Below are positions 1 through 21,900 of a stretch of DNA of 64,000 nt, in pieces. The stretch comes from Hemibagrus wyckioides. Lineage: Eukaryota; Chordata; Actinopteri; Siluriformes; Bagridae. A model generated the notes under the pieces. That model did no database searches, was not told the origin of the DNA, and saw only the letters and a program-made list of their open reading frames with translations. Both the position numbers and the translations under genes were made by a program. The first letter of the stretch is position 1. Every line of letters begins with the position of its first letter. The stretch lies in NCBI RefSeq assembly GCF_019097595.1, contig NC_080714.1, positions 30,316,759 through 30,380,758 on the forward strand. Reading direction: 5' to 3'.

Positions 1-714
1 AGAGAGCTTCATGGAATGGGTTTCCATGGCGGAGCAGCTGCATCCAAGCCATACATCACCAAGTGCAATGCAAAGCGGATGCAGTGGTGTAAAGCACGCC
101 GCCACTGGACTCTAGAGCAGTGGAGACGCGTTCTCTGGAGTGACGAATCGCGTTTCTCCATCTGGCAATCTGATGGACGAGTCTGGGTTCGGCGGTTGCC
201 AGGAGAACGGTACTTGTCTGACTGCATTGTGCCAAGTGTAAAGTTTGGTGGAGGGGGGATTATGGTGTGGGGTTGTTTTTCAGGAGCTGGGCTTGGCCCC
301 TTAGTTCCAGTGAAAGGAACTCTGAATGCTTCAGCATACCAAGACATTTTGGACAATTCCATGCTCCCAACTTTGTGGGAACAGTTTGGAGCTGGCCCCT
401 TCCTCTTCCAACATGACTGTGCACCAGTGACCAAAGCAAGGTCCATAAAGACATGGATGACAGAGTCTGGTGTGGATGAACTTGACTGGCCTGCACAGAG
501 TCCTGACCTCAACCCGATAGAACACCTTTGGGATGAATTAGAGCGGAGACTGAGAGCCAGGCCTTCTCATCCAACATCAGTGTGTGACCTCACAAATGCG
601 CTTCTGGAAGAATGGTCAAAAATTCCCATAAACACACTCCTAAACCTTGTGGACAGCCTTCCCAGAAGAGTTGAAGCTGTTATAGCTGCAAAGGGTGGAC
701 CAACGTCATATTGA
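1..714 (+). CDS. Tc1/mariner transposase, C-terminal part (5' end outside window)
   Basis: This is the catalytic part of a Tc1-family DDE transposase, the enzyme that cuts and pastes its own element at TA sites. The frame is open from base 1 and ends at a stop at 712-714, leaving about 237 codons; the N-terminal paired-type DNA-binding domain lies left of the window. The triad is visible: first Asp in WSDESRF, second Asp in QHDCAP, and the Glu in [14 protein letters not shown], with the family landmark [14 protein letters not shown]. No stop or frameshift interrupts this part, so the copy may be young. It lies in a downstream intron of tnni3k and on the opposite strand to it. Family assignment is secure; whether the whole protein is intact cannot be judged here. 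Confidence 0.9.
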   Translation, partial: RELHGMGFHGGAAASKPYITKCNAKRMQWCKARRHWTLEQWRRVLWSDESRFSIWQSDGRVWVRRLPGERYLSDCIVPSVKFGGGGIMVWGCFSGAGLGPLVPVKGTLNASAYQDILDNSMLPTLWEQFGAGPFLFQHDCAPVTKARSIKTWMTESGVDELDWPAQSPDLNPIEHLWDELERRLRARPSHPTSVCDLTNALLEEWSKIPINTLLNLVDSLPRRVEAVIAAKGGPTSY

Positions 715-799
715 ACCCTATGGATTAGGAATGGGATGTCACTTAAGTTCATATGCGAGTCAAGGCAGGTGAGCAAATACTTTTGGCAATATAGTGTAT
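1..799 (+). mobile_element. Tc1/mariner element, copy 1 (right part)
   Basis: The transposase stop at 714 is followed by about 85 bp ending in a terminal repeat that reads gcaatatagtgta and finishes near 799 at a TA dinucleotide. The same repeat bounds copy 2 (819-1269) on both sides, so the two belong to one family. The left terminal repeat is outside the window. Confidence 0.85.
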
Positions 800-818
800 A
801 TGTGTATATATATGTATA

Positions 819-1269
819 TACACTATATTGCCAAAAGTATTCTCTCACCTGCCTTGACTGGAGGTCTGTAGCGATTGACTCTGCAGAAAGTTGGCGACCT
901 CTTCGCACTATGCGCCTCAGCATCCGCTGACCCCGCTCCGTCAGTTTACGTGGCCTACCACTTCGTGGCCGAGTTGCTGTCGTTCCCAAACACTTCCACG
1001 TTCTTATAATACAGCTGACAGTTGACTGTGGAATATTTAGGAGCGAGGAAATTTCACGACTGGATTTGTTGCACAGGTGGCATCCTATCACAGTTCCACG
1101 CTGGAATTCACTGAGCTCCTGAGAGCGACCCATTCTTTCACAAATGTTTGTAAAAACAGTGTGCATGCCTAGGTGCTTGATTTTATACACCTGTGGCCAT
1201 GGAAGTGATTGGAACACCTGATTCTGATTATTTGGATGGGTGAGCGAATACTTTTGGCAATATAGTGTA
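819..1269 (-). mobile_element. Tc1/mariner element, copy 2, internally deleted (451 bp)
   Basis: Both terminal repeats are present: tacactatattgccaaaag starts at 819 and its reverse complement ends at 1269, with TA-rich DNA on either side. On the minus strand it holds the first 90 or so transposase codons and then jumps at about 860 directly to the 3' terminal region, so the catalytic domain is missing. It is a short non-autonomous derivative of the same family as copy 1, in opposite orientation and only 19 bp away. Confidence 0.85.
862..1133 (-). pseudogene. Tc1 transposase N-terminal fragment
   Basis: An ATG at 1133 opens MGRSQELSEFQRGTVIG, followed by the first helix-turn-helix (ISSLLNIPQSTVSCIIRTW), the linker GRPRK and the start of the second helix-turn-helix. 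These are the two halves of the paired-like DNA-binding domain of Tc1 transposases. The frame then runs across the deletion junction into terminal-repeat sequence, so all three catalytic residues are absent. Such a fragment could at most bind the terminal repeats. Confidence 0.8.
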
Positions 1270-1302
1270 TATATGTATGTATATATATATGTATGTATAT
1301 AT

Positions 1303-1313
1303 ATGTGTGTGTG

Positions 1314-1344
<31 letters not shown>
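1303..1344. repeat. TG microsatellite
   Basis: A run of TG dinucleotides follows a TATG-rich stretch and stops at the donor side of tnni3k exon 12. Confidence 0.9.
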
Positions 1345-1349
1345 CACAC

Positions 1350-11346
<9,997 letters not shown>

Positions 11347-11355
11347 CACGCTGTT

Positions 11356-11629
11356 GTGATGATCACCGCTCCTCACTGACCACTGTAATGTCCCTGTGAT
11401 GATCACTGCTCCTCACTGACCACTGTAATGTCCCTGTGATGATCACTGCTCCTCACTGACCACTGTAATGTCCCTGTGATGATCACTGCTCCTCACTGAC
11501 CACTGTAATGTCCCTGTGATGATCACTGCTCCTCACTGACCACTGTAATGTCCCTGTGATGATCACTGCTCCTCACTGACCACTGTAATGTCCCTGTGAT
11601 GATCACTGCTCCTCACTGACCACTACAAC
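11356..11629. repeat. 40-bp minisatellite abutting the tnni3k start codon
   Basis: Seven near-identical units of 40 bp (gtgatgatcactgctcctca then ctgaccactgtaatgtccct). The first unit begins ten bases upstream of the tnni3k ATG in transcript direction, so unless an upstream exon exists, the 5' UTR and core promoter are made of this repeat. Confidence 0.93.
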
Positions 11630-11772
11630 ATTACTTGGATCAACACTCCTCCTCACTGGACACAATGTAGACACGAAGATAAAGCAGAGGATCTCCGCCT
11701 TCCTGCTAAAAATAAACAGCAGCTCTGGGAGGAATGTGACAGCTGAACACTGACCAACATTTGTGTGTGTGG

Positions 11773-12338
11773 ACAGTCCCCTCTGGAAGTACTGGAACAG
11801 AATGGCCAGTGCTTTTGTTTTTGCTTTAAACTGAAGACATGGCTTTGAGATCAAACACTGAATATGAGACGATATTTCAGATATTTTCTGAAATTCATAT
11901 CTAGACATTTTTAAACACCTTAGAACCTGGAACCTTTGGTTTAAACTTTGAAATATTGGAACATGATAGGTGTTTGTTGGCACAGGTCAGTCCTGTTAGA
12001 CTGAATGTCTTGGTTTGAGTCCTGGGTTTCACCTGTGGAAAAAAACTGAGACATGTTGAAGCTGAGAAACGAAAGAAAATCTCTGGGAATAACCACCACA
12101 ATGATCTGTAATGTTCTGGAAAAGAAAGAATCCACTGGAGAACTGAGGAACCCAAACAGATCAACAAAGAAAACACCAAAAGCTGATGACAGAAACATGC
12201 ACACACACACACACACACACGCACACACACGCACGCACACACATACAAACACACACACACACAGAGGCTGATCCAGAACATACAATCTGGTCTGTGGAAC
12301 ATGGTGATGGTGGTGGTGTCATGGCTAAACCTGAACAC

Positions 12339-12370
<32 letters not shown>

Positions 12371-12500
12371 GAGGCTGATCCAGAACATACGAGCTGGTGT
12401 TATGGCTTCATGCCTGCTTCAGGAACAGACTCACTAATCTTCACTGATGATGGAGCTCATGAGGGTGGCAGCAGAATTCAGCAGGTTGGTGTCAGTGGAT
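11773..12500 (+). mobile_element. degenerate Tc1-like element, second family
   Basis: Begins with a terminal-repeat-like cagtcccctctggaagtact, as in many fish Tc1-like elements. At 12053-12205 a plus-strand frame reads KLRNERKSLGI, ICNVLEKKESTG and KADDRN, resembling the transposase helix-turn-helix region. Near 12410-12480 further Tc1-like coding similarity appears (a degraded GTDSLIFTDD). CA runs at 12196-12262 and 12347-12370 interrupt it. The 3' end is not defined. Confidence 0.6.
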
Positions 12501-12734
12501 AAGCAGGTTGATGCATTTACAGCACGCAGTGTGTTTTAACCCTAGCTGTGCTAATACTTTCGCACACCAAAGGTGCCATGTTCTAAGCTGTTTAGGTCTT
12601 TTAGCAAATGTTGAAATTAAAAGTGAAATTCTGATCTTTCACATTTGTCTGTTGATCTCAAACCCAAATGTCTTCAGTGAACAAGAAAAATAAAAGTACT
12701 GACCTTGCTGATCTCACACTCTCAGAGGAGACAA

Positions 12735-15586
12735 TGTGTGTGTATATGAGTGTGTGTGTGTGCTCATGTGTGTGTGTATATGAGTGTGTGTGTGTGCTCA
12801 TGTGTGTGTGTATATGAGTGTGTGTGTGCTCATGTGTGTGTGTATATGAGTGTGTGTGTGTGCTCATGTGTGTGTGTATATGAGTGTGTGTGTGTGCTCA
12901 TGTGTGTGTGTATATGAGTGTGTGTGTGTGCTCATGTGTGTGTGTATATGAGTGTGTGTGTGTGCTCATGTGTGTGTGTATATGAGTGTGTGTGCTCATG
13001 TGTGTGTGTATATGAGTGTGTGTGCTCATGTGTGTGTGTATATGAGTGTGTGTGTGCTCATGTGTGTGTGTATATGAGTGTGTGTGTGTGCTCATGTGTG
13101 TGTGTATATGAGTGTGTGTGTGTGCTCATGTGTGTGTGTATATGAGTGTGTGTGTGTGCTCATGTGTGTGTGTATATGAGTGTGTGTGTGTGCTCATGTG
13201 TGTGTGTATATGAGTGTGTGTGTGTGCTTGTGTGTGTGTATATGAGTGTGTGTGTGTGCTCATGTGTGTGTGTATATGAGTGTGTGTGTGTGCTCATGTG
13301 TGTGTGTATATGAGTGTGTGTGTGTGCTCATGTGTGTGTATATGAGTGTGTGTGTGTGCTCATGTGTGTGTGTATATGAGTGTGTGTGTGTGCTCATGTG
13401 TGTGTATATGAGTGTGTGTGTGTGCTCATGTGTGTGTGTATATGAGTGTGTGTGTGTGCTCATGTGTGTGTGTATATGAGTGTGTGTGTGTGCTCATGTG
13501 TGTGTATATGAGTGTGTGTGTGTGCTCATGTGTGTGTGTATATGAGTGTGTGTGTGTGCTCATGTGTGTGTGTGTGTATATGAGTGTGTGTGTGTGCTCA
13601 TGTGTGTGTGTATATGAGTGTGTGTGTGCTCATGTGTGTGTGTATATGAGTGTGTGTGTGTGCTCATGTGTGTGTGTATATGAGTGTGTGTGTGTGCTCA
13701 TGTGTGTGTATATGAGTGTGTGTGTGTGCTCATGTGTGTGTGTATATGAGTGTGTGTGCTCATGTGTGTGTGTATGAGTGTGTGTGCTCGTGTGTGTGTA
13801 TATGAGTGTGTGTGTGTGCTTGTGTGTGTGTATATGAGTGTGTGTGTGTGCTCATGTGTGTGTATATGAGTGTGTGTGTGTGCTCATGTGTGTGTATATG
13901 AGTGTGTGTGTGCTCATGTGTGTGTGTATATGAGTGTGTGTGTGCTCATGTGTGTGTGTATATGAGTGTGTGTGTGTGCTCGTGTGTGTGTATATGAGTG
14001 TGTGTGTGTGCTCGTGTGTGTGTGTGCTCGTGTGTGTGTATGAGTGTGTGTGTGTGCTCATGTGTGTGTGTATATGAGTGTGTGTGTGTGCTCATGTGTG
14101 TGTGTGTATATGAGTGTGTGTGTGTGCTCATGTGTGTGTGTATGAGTGTGTGTGTGTGCTCATGTGTGTGTGTGTGCTCGTGTGTGTGTATATGAGTGTG
14201 TGTGTGTGCTCATGTGTGTGTGTATATGAGTGTGTGTGTGTGCTCATGTGTGTGTGTGTGCTCATGTGTGTGTGTATATGAGTGTGTGTGCTCATGTGTG
14301 TGTGTATATGAGTGTGTGTGTGTGCTCATGTGTGTGTATATGAGTGTGTGTGTGTGCTCATGTGTGTGTGTATATGAGTGTGTGTGTGTGCTCATGTGTG
14401 TGTGTATATGAGTGTGTGTGTGTGCTCATGTGTGTGTGTATATGAGTGTGTGTGTGTGCTCATGTGTGTGTGTATATGAGTGTGTGTGTGTGCTCATGTG
14501 TGTGTGTATATGAGTGTGTGTGTGTGCTCATGTGTGTGTGTATATGAGTGTGTGTGTGTGCTCATGTGTGTGTGTGTGTATATGAGTGTGTGTGTGTGCT
14601 CATGTGTGTGTGTATATGAGTGTGTGTGTGTGCTCATGTGTGTGTGTGTGTATATGAGTGTGTGTGTGTGCTCATGTGTGTGTGTATATGAGTGTGTGTG
14701 TGTGCTCATGTGTGTGTGTATATGAGTGTGTGTGTGTGCTCATGTGTGTGTGTATATGAGTGTGTGTGTGTGCTCATGTGTGTGTGTATATGAGTGTGTG
14801 TGTGTGCTCATGTGTGTGTGTATATGAGTGTGTGTGTGTGCTCATGTGTGTGTGTATATGAGTGTGTGTGTGCTCATGTGTGTGTGTATATGAGTGTGTG
14901 TGTGTGCTCATGTGTGTGTGTATATGAGTGTGTGTGTGTGCTCATGTGTGTGTGTATATGAGTGTGTGTGTGTGCTCATGTGTGTGTGTATATGAGTGTG
15001 TGTGTGCTCATGTGTGTGTGTATATGAGTGTGTGTGTGTGCTCATGTGTGTGTGTATATGAGTGTGTGTGTGTGCTCATGTGTGTGTGTATATGAGTGTG
15101 TGTGTGTGCTCATGTGTGTGTGTATATGAGTGTGTGTGTGTGCTCATGTGTGTGTGTATATGAGTGTGTGTGTGTGCTCATGTGTGTGTGTATATGAGTG
15201 TGTGTGTGTGCTCATGTGTGTGTGTATATGAGTGTGTGTGTGTGCTCATGTGTGTGTGTATATGAGTGTGTGTGTGTGCTCATGTGTGTGTGTATATGAG
15301 TGTGTGTGTGTGCTCATGTGTGTGTGTATATGAGTGTGTGTGTGCTCATGTGTGTGTGTATATGAGTGTGTGTGTGTGCTCATGTGTGTGTGTATATGAG
15401 TGTGTGTGTGTGCTCATGTGTGTGTGTATATGAGTGTGTGTGTGTGCTCATGTGTGTGTGTATATGAGTGTGTGTGTGTGCTCATGTGTGTGTGTATATG
15501 AGTGTGTGTGTGTGCTCATGTGTGTGTGTATACGAGTGTGTGTGTGTGCTCATGTGTGTGTGTATATGAGTGTGTGTGTGTGTGCT
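12735..15586. repeat. 32-bp minisatellite, about 90 copies, between fpgt and tnni3k
   Basis: Units of about 32 bp (tgtgtgtgtgctcatgtgtg then tgtgtatatgag), with small changes in TG number and occasional ctcg or cttg for ctca. The 2.85-kb array occupies most of the gap between the 3' end of fpgt and the 5' end of tnni3k. The THTHTH and CVCVCV reading frames in it are by-products. Confidence 0.96.
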
Positions 15587-15792
15587 GTACTTAAGCTCAT
15601 TGAAATATTAAACATTTAAAGTTATACAGTCATTTAGAGTTAGGGTAAATAAGTAATTTCTGTAATTTCTGATGCTGTTGGTGTTGTTTTAAGGGCGTGA
15701 TGATAAACAGATGATTTAAAATAAAATAAAATAAAATAATAACAGAACAGAATTTCATGACACATTTGTAATATAGATAGAATCACAGCAGA

Positions 15793-15798
15793 TTTATT
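15793..15798 (-). terminator. fpgt: poly(A) signal of fpgt
   Basis: AATAAA on the minus strand, 177 bp downstream of the fpgt stop codon. A CA run at 15862-15911 (UG in the transcript) lies between stop and signal. Confidence 0.6.
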
Positions 15799-15880
15799 TA
15801 CATCATCAGATCAACGAGCTTTAAAGCCTTTCAGTGAACAGGCTGAGAGTCAGTGTAACTACACACACACACACACGCTT

Positions 15881-15914
<34 letters not shown>

Positions 15915-15974
15915 TAGTAAAACTTTTTTTCTTTTCCTAAATTATTTTTTTTTAAACAATGCAATGCGCTCCAG

Positions 15975-18900
15975 TTAGATGGACACGGACATTGTTGTAT
16001 CTGTTTTTTCCCACAGAATGTCCTTGTGCAGACTGTTTCTGAACTTCAGCATGCTCTCCAGGTCTTTCTGCTGGAGGATTTCCTGCAATGAGAGCAGTGT
16101 GTGTTTGTGTAAACTCACAATTTCATTTCTGTGAGCTGCTCGGACCATCTGCAGCGTGGTGGAGAACGAGCTCCTCATGTCCTCACACACAGGAAACATG
16201 CGGCAGGTCCACAGGTTACGGACACACCCATCTCCTGAGAACCTGATGTCCCCCACACTCAGGCCCCAGCGGCTCACACACTCTCCCACAGAAACACCAA
16301 ACACCTCCAACCTGCTCACATCTGCACGGCTGGGCACTGTCTTCTTCAGATCGTCCCGAACACCAAACGCCACAGTTACAAACTGTGTCCTGCAATCTGA
16401 ACACACAGCTAACGTGTGCATGAAGGTGTTGGAGGGGACAGAGAGACCCCTGTCCACCCAGCAGCTGCTGATGATAGAGCTCTGGCCCAGCTCCACTCCA
16501 TCCTCCAGCCTGGAGAACTCCACCATGCTGCCCTCACATACTTGCACACTCGGATGGACAATACTCTGTATAAAACACAAGTTTTTATTCTCACACACAC
16601 CCTGAGAACAGGAGCTGAAGGTGATGGTCTGGAGACCGAGTTCCTCTCGTAGACACACATCTCCAGTGAGGTGGAACAGATACTCTTCCATGGTGCCCAG
16701 GTGGTAGAATTTGGACTCGTTGAGGATTACAACATTCAGCTGTGTTCCTCTGAGATGCTGGAAGATCTTCTTTCTGACTTCCACCAGATCTTTCTCCTGC
16801 TTCATGACATTCTCAGTGTTGTTTGTGTACTCAGCTGTAGCGCTGGTTCCTAAACTTTGCAGAAAATCTCCATAGGCATCAATCTCACACCTCAGGGGTC
16901 TAATTTCATGGAATAAGTTTAGCAGCATCTCCACCGTGCCATGACTAATGTAGTATGTGCTGTCAGTGTAGACCACCTCCTCATCATGCTTCCTGAACAC
17001 GGCACCGCTCCCGCGCATTACATCCACGCTAGGTTTGTGCAGGAACCGGAGACATGTTCTATATTCCACGTCGCGGACAGGCAGCTCATCTCCGTGTTCG
17101 AGAATGAACACACCGTGTGACTGACCGATGGACAGGGGGGAGGGGTGTGCAAGGGCAGTGAAGCCAGGTTTATTAAACTCTACACTTTGGATGGCGCTGT
17201 ACAGCATGACGTCATCAGCACAAGTGACCAACACGCCAGGATTCATGTGAGCAGGAAAGTCCACATACATGAGCAGCTTCAGATCCAACATCTGATAGAC
17301 ACGATCTCCTAGAGGAAGAGCCATGAAGATCTTCCCCAGAGCACTGACGTGGGGTAAACGCTGACTCCACCCTCCTGTGCGCACACACACACACAGAATA
17401 CATTTGAAATAATCAGATTAATCTGATAATATACTGAAAAACTACCAGTTACTTGATATGAAAGCTATTAATCTAAAAATAATAATAATAATAATAATAA
17501 TATTTATAATATTAATGTTTATGTTAACTTTTATTTTAATGAAAGCAGGATTAGTGTAACAACTCGAATAAAGTAATATAAAGAATTTATTTAGATGTTG
17601 TTCCCTGTTTGGAGTCTGCTCAGCAGATCGTTTGGTCAGTATGTTTAGATTTGTTACAGGTTTTATGCCGATGTCCTTCCTGACACAACCCTCCTCCAGT
17701 TTTATCCGGGCTCGGGACCAGCACTGAGGCTTAACTGGGAGCCGGATCCTGCCGCTGGACCATCAAGAGGCACTGTTTTTATTGGAAGCTACAAAAAAGT
17801 AATCTCCTAAAGGGTGGCGCTGTGGGCACTTTATAACACTAACTCCTCTGACGTGTTATAGCGACTTCTTTAATACTTAGATGTGAAAGATTGGATTTGA
17901 AGACTTTGAATGTCTTCTCTCTGGGACTTTTTATTTTGTAAATGTTTTTAAAATAAGTGTGTTATACAAAATCAGAAAACACATCAACGAGTCTGTCATA
18001 AACACCTCAGGAGACGCCCATGTGGGAGGAGCTACTCGTGTTAGCACACCATGCTAACATAAAACTGCTCCTTAATCCTTTAGCTCTTATCAGCCTCTAT
18101 AACACATTAATTAATCATCGTGAAGCTTGGTAAGCTGATGAGATAACTCAGTGTGAGGAACAGTAGGTTCAGTGGATCAGTGATTTAAAATGAGTCAGTA
18201 GATTTTAGGAGATGAGTTTAAATTGTTCACCAGCGTGGATGAGGAGCACTCTGAATCTGGATAAAGACTCTCCATACTCATCCTTCAGGAGCTGCAGAAC
18301 ATGTAGTGTCGAGCCTCCATTACCTGAGCACACACACACACACGTATTGTTTGGTTAATTCAAGATTAATTAGCATTTCAGGTGATTATCTGTTCCTGTA
18401 CTCGCCTATTTTTTCTCCTGGAGGATCTGCAAAGACGTGATAAACAGTGGGGGGCAGATCTCCTCTGTGGATCTTCTCCTTCAGCTGTACTTCATACGAA
18501 CATCTTTGCTCTTCATCTACTGCTGTGATCACCACCAGGTCCCAAAACCCACCTGGTTTCACCTCAGCACCTGGAACACACAGAATAAACACTAACTACT
18601 CTTTAATCATAACACTATAACTATATACTATAACACTACACTATAGCACTATAACACTATAATATAACACTATAACACTATACTATAACACTATAACACT
18701 ACACTATAGCACTATAACACTATACTATAACACTTTACTATAACACGTTACTATAACACTATAATATAACACTATAACACTACACTATAGCACTATAACA
18801 CTATACTATAACACTTTACTATAACACTATAACACTATAATATAACACTTTACTATAACACTATAACACTTTACTATAACACTATAATATAAAACTTTAC

Positions 18901-21900
18901 TATAACACTATAATATAACACTTTACTATAACACTATAATATAACACTATAACACTATAATATAACACTTTACTATAACACTATAACACTATAATATAAC
19001 ACTATAACACTATAATATAACACTATAACACTATAATATAACACTTTACTATAACACTATAATATAACACTATAATATAACACTATAACACTATAATATA
19101 ACACTATAACACTATAATATAACACTATAACACTATAATATAACACTTTACTATAACACTATAATATAACACTATAATATAACACTATAACACTATAATA
19201 TAACACTATAACACTATAATATAACACTATAACACTATAATATAACACTATAACACTATAATATAACACTTTACTATAACACTATAATATAACACTATAA
19301 TATAACACTATAACACTATAATATAACACTATAACACTATAATATAACACTATAACACTATAATATAACACTTTACTATAACACTATAATATAACACTAT
19401 AACACTATAATATAACACTTTACTATAACACTATAATATAACACTATAACACTTTACTATAACACTATAACACTATAATATAACACTTTACTATAACACT
19501 ATAATATAACACTATAATATAACACTTTACTATAACACTATAATATAACACTATAACACTATAATATAACACTATAATATAACACTACACTATAACACTA
19601 CACTATAACACTATAACACTACACTATAACACTATAACACTACACTATAACACTATACTATAACACTATACTATAACACTATAACACTACACTATAACAC
19701 TACACTATAACACTACACTATAACACTATACTATAACACTATAACACTACACTATAACACTACACTATAACACTACACTATAACACTATACTATAACACT
19801 ATAACACTACACTATAACACTATACTATAACACTACACTATAACACTATACTATAACACTACACTATAACACTACACTATAACACTACACTATAACACTA
19901 CACTATAACACTATACTATAACACTATAACACTATACTATAACACTACACTATAACACTACACTATAACACTATACTATAACACTATACTATAACACTAT
20001 ACTATAACACTATACTATAACACTATACTATAACACTACACTATAACACTATACTATAACACTACACTATAACACTACACTATAACACTACACTATAACA
20101 CTACACTATAACACTATACTATAACACTATAACACTATACTATAACACTACACTATAACACTACACTATAACACTATACTATAACACTACACTATAACAC
20201 TATACTATAACACTATACTATAACACTACACTATAACACTATACTATAACACTATACTATAACACTATAACACTACACTATAACACTATACTATAACACT
20301 ATACTATAACACTACACTATAACACTACACTATAACACTATACTATAACACTATAACACTATACTATAACACTATACTATAACACTATACTATAACACTA
20401 CACTATAACACTATACTATAACACTATAACACTATACTATAACACTATACTATAACACTATACTATAACACTACACTATAACACTATACTATAACACTAT
20501 ACTATAACACTACACTATAACACTACACTATAACACTATACTATAACACTATAACACTATACTATAACACTATACTATAACACTATAACACTACACTATA
20601 ACACTATACTATAACACTATACTATAACACTACACTATAACACTACACTATAACACTATACTATAACACTATAACACTATACTATAACACTATACTATAA
20701 CACTATACTATAACACTACACTATAACACTATACTATAACACTATACTATAACACTATACTATAACACTATAACACTACACTATAACACTACACTATAAC
20801 ACTACACTATAACACTATACTATAACACTATAACACTACACTATAACACTATACTATAACACTATACTATAACACTATAACACTATACTATAACACTATA
20901 CTATAACACTACACTATAACACTACACTATAACACTATACTATAACACTATAACACTATACTATAACACTATACTATAACACTATACTATAACACTACAC
21001 TATAACACTATACTATAACACTATACTATAACACTATAACACTACACTATAACACTACACTATAACACTACACTATAACACTATACTATAACACTATAAC
21101 ACTACACTATAACACTATACTATAACACTATAACACTACACTATAACACTATACTATAACACTATAACACTACACTATAACACTATACTATAACACTATA
21201 ACACTACACTATAACACTATACTATAACACTATAACACTACACTATAACACTATACTATAACACTATACTATAACACTACACTATAACACTACACTATAA
21301 CACTATACTATAACACTATAACACTATAACACTATACTATAACACTATACTATAACACTATAACACTACACTATAACACTATACTATAACACTACACTAT
21401 AACACTACACTATAACACTATACTATAACACTATAACACTACACTATAACACTACACTATAACACTATACTATAACACTATAACACTACACTATAACACT
21501 ACACTATAACACTATACTATAACACTATAACACTACACTATAACACTATACTATAACACTATAACACTACACTATAACACTACACTATAACACTATACTA
21601 TAACACTATAACACTACACTATAACACTATACTATAACACTACACTATAACACTACACTATAACACTATACTATAACACTATACTATAACACTATAACAC
21701 TATAACACTACACTATAGCACTATAACACTACACTATAACACTATACTATAACACTACACTATAACACTACACTATAACACTATACTATAACACTATACT
21801 ATAACACTATAACACTATAACACTACACTATAACACTATAACACTATACTATAACACTATACTATAACACTACACTATAACACTACACTATAACACTACA

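Noticed and set aside
12735..15586. THTHTH and CVCVCV reading frames resembling His- or Cys-rich peptides
   Set aside because: Dinucleotide-repeat translations on both strands of a minisatellite; no start context, conservation or exon structure.
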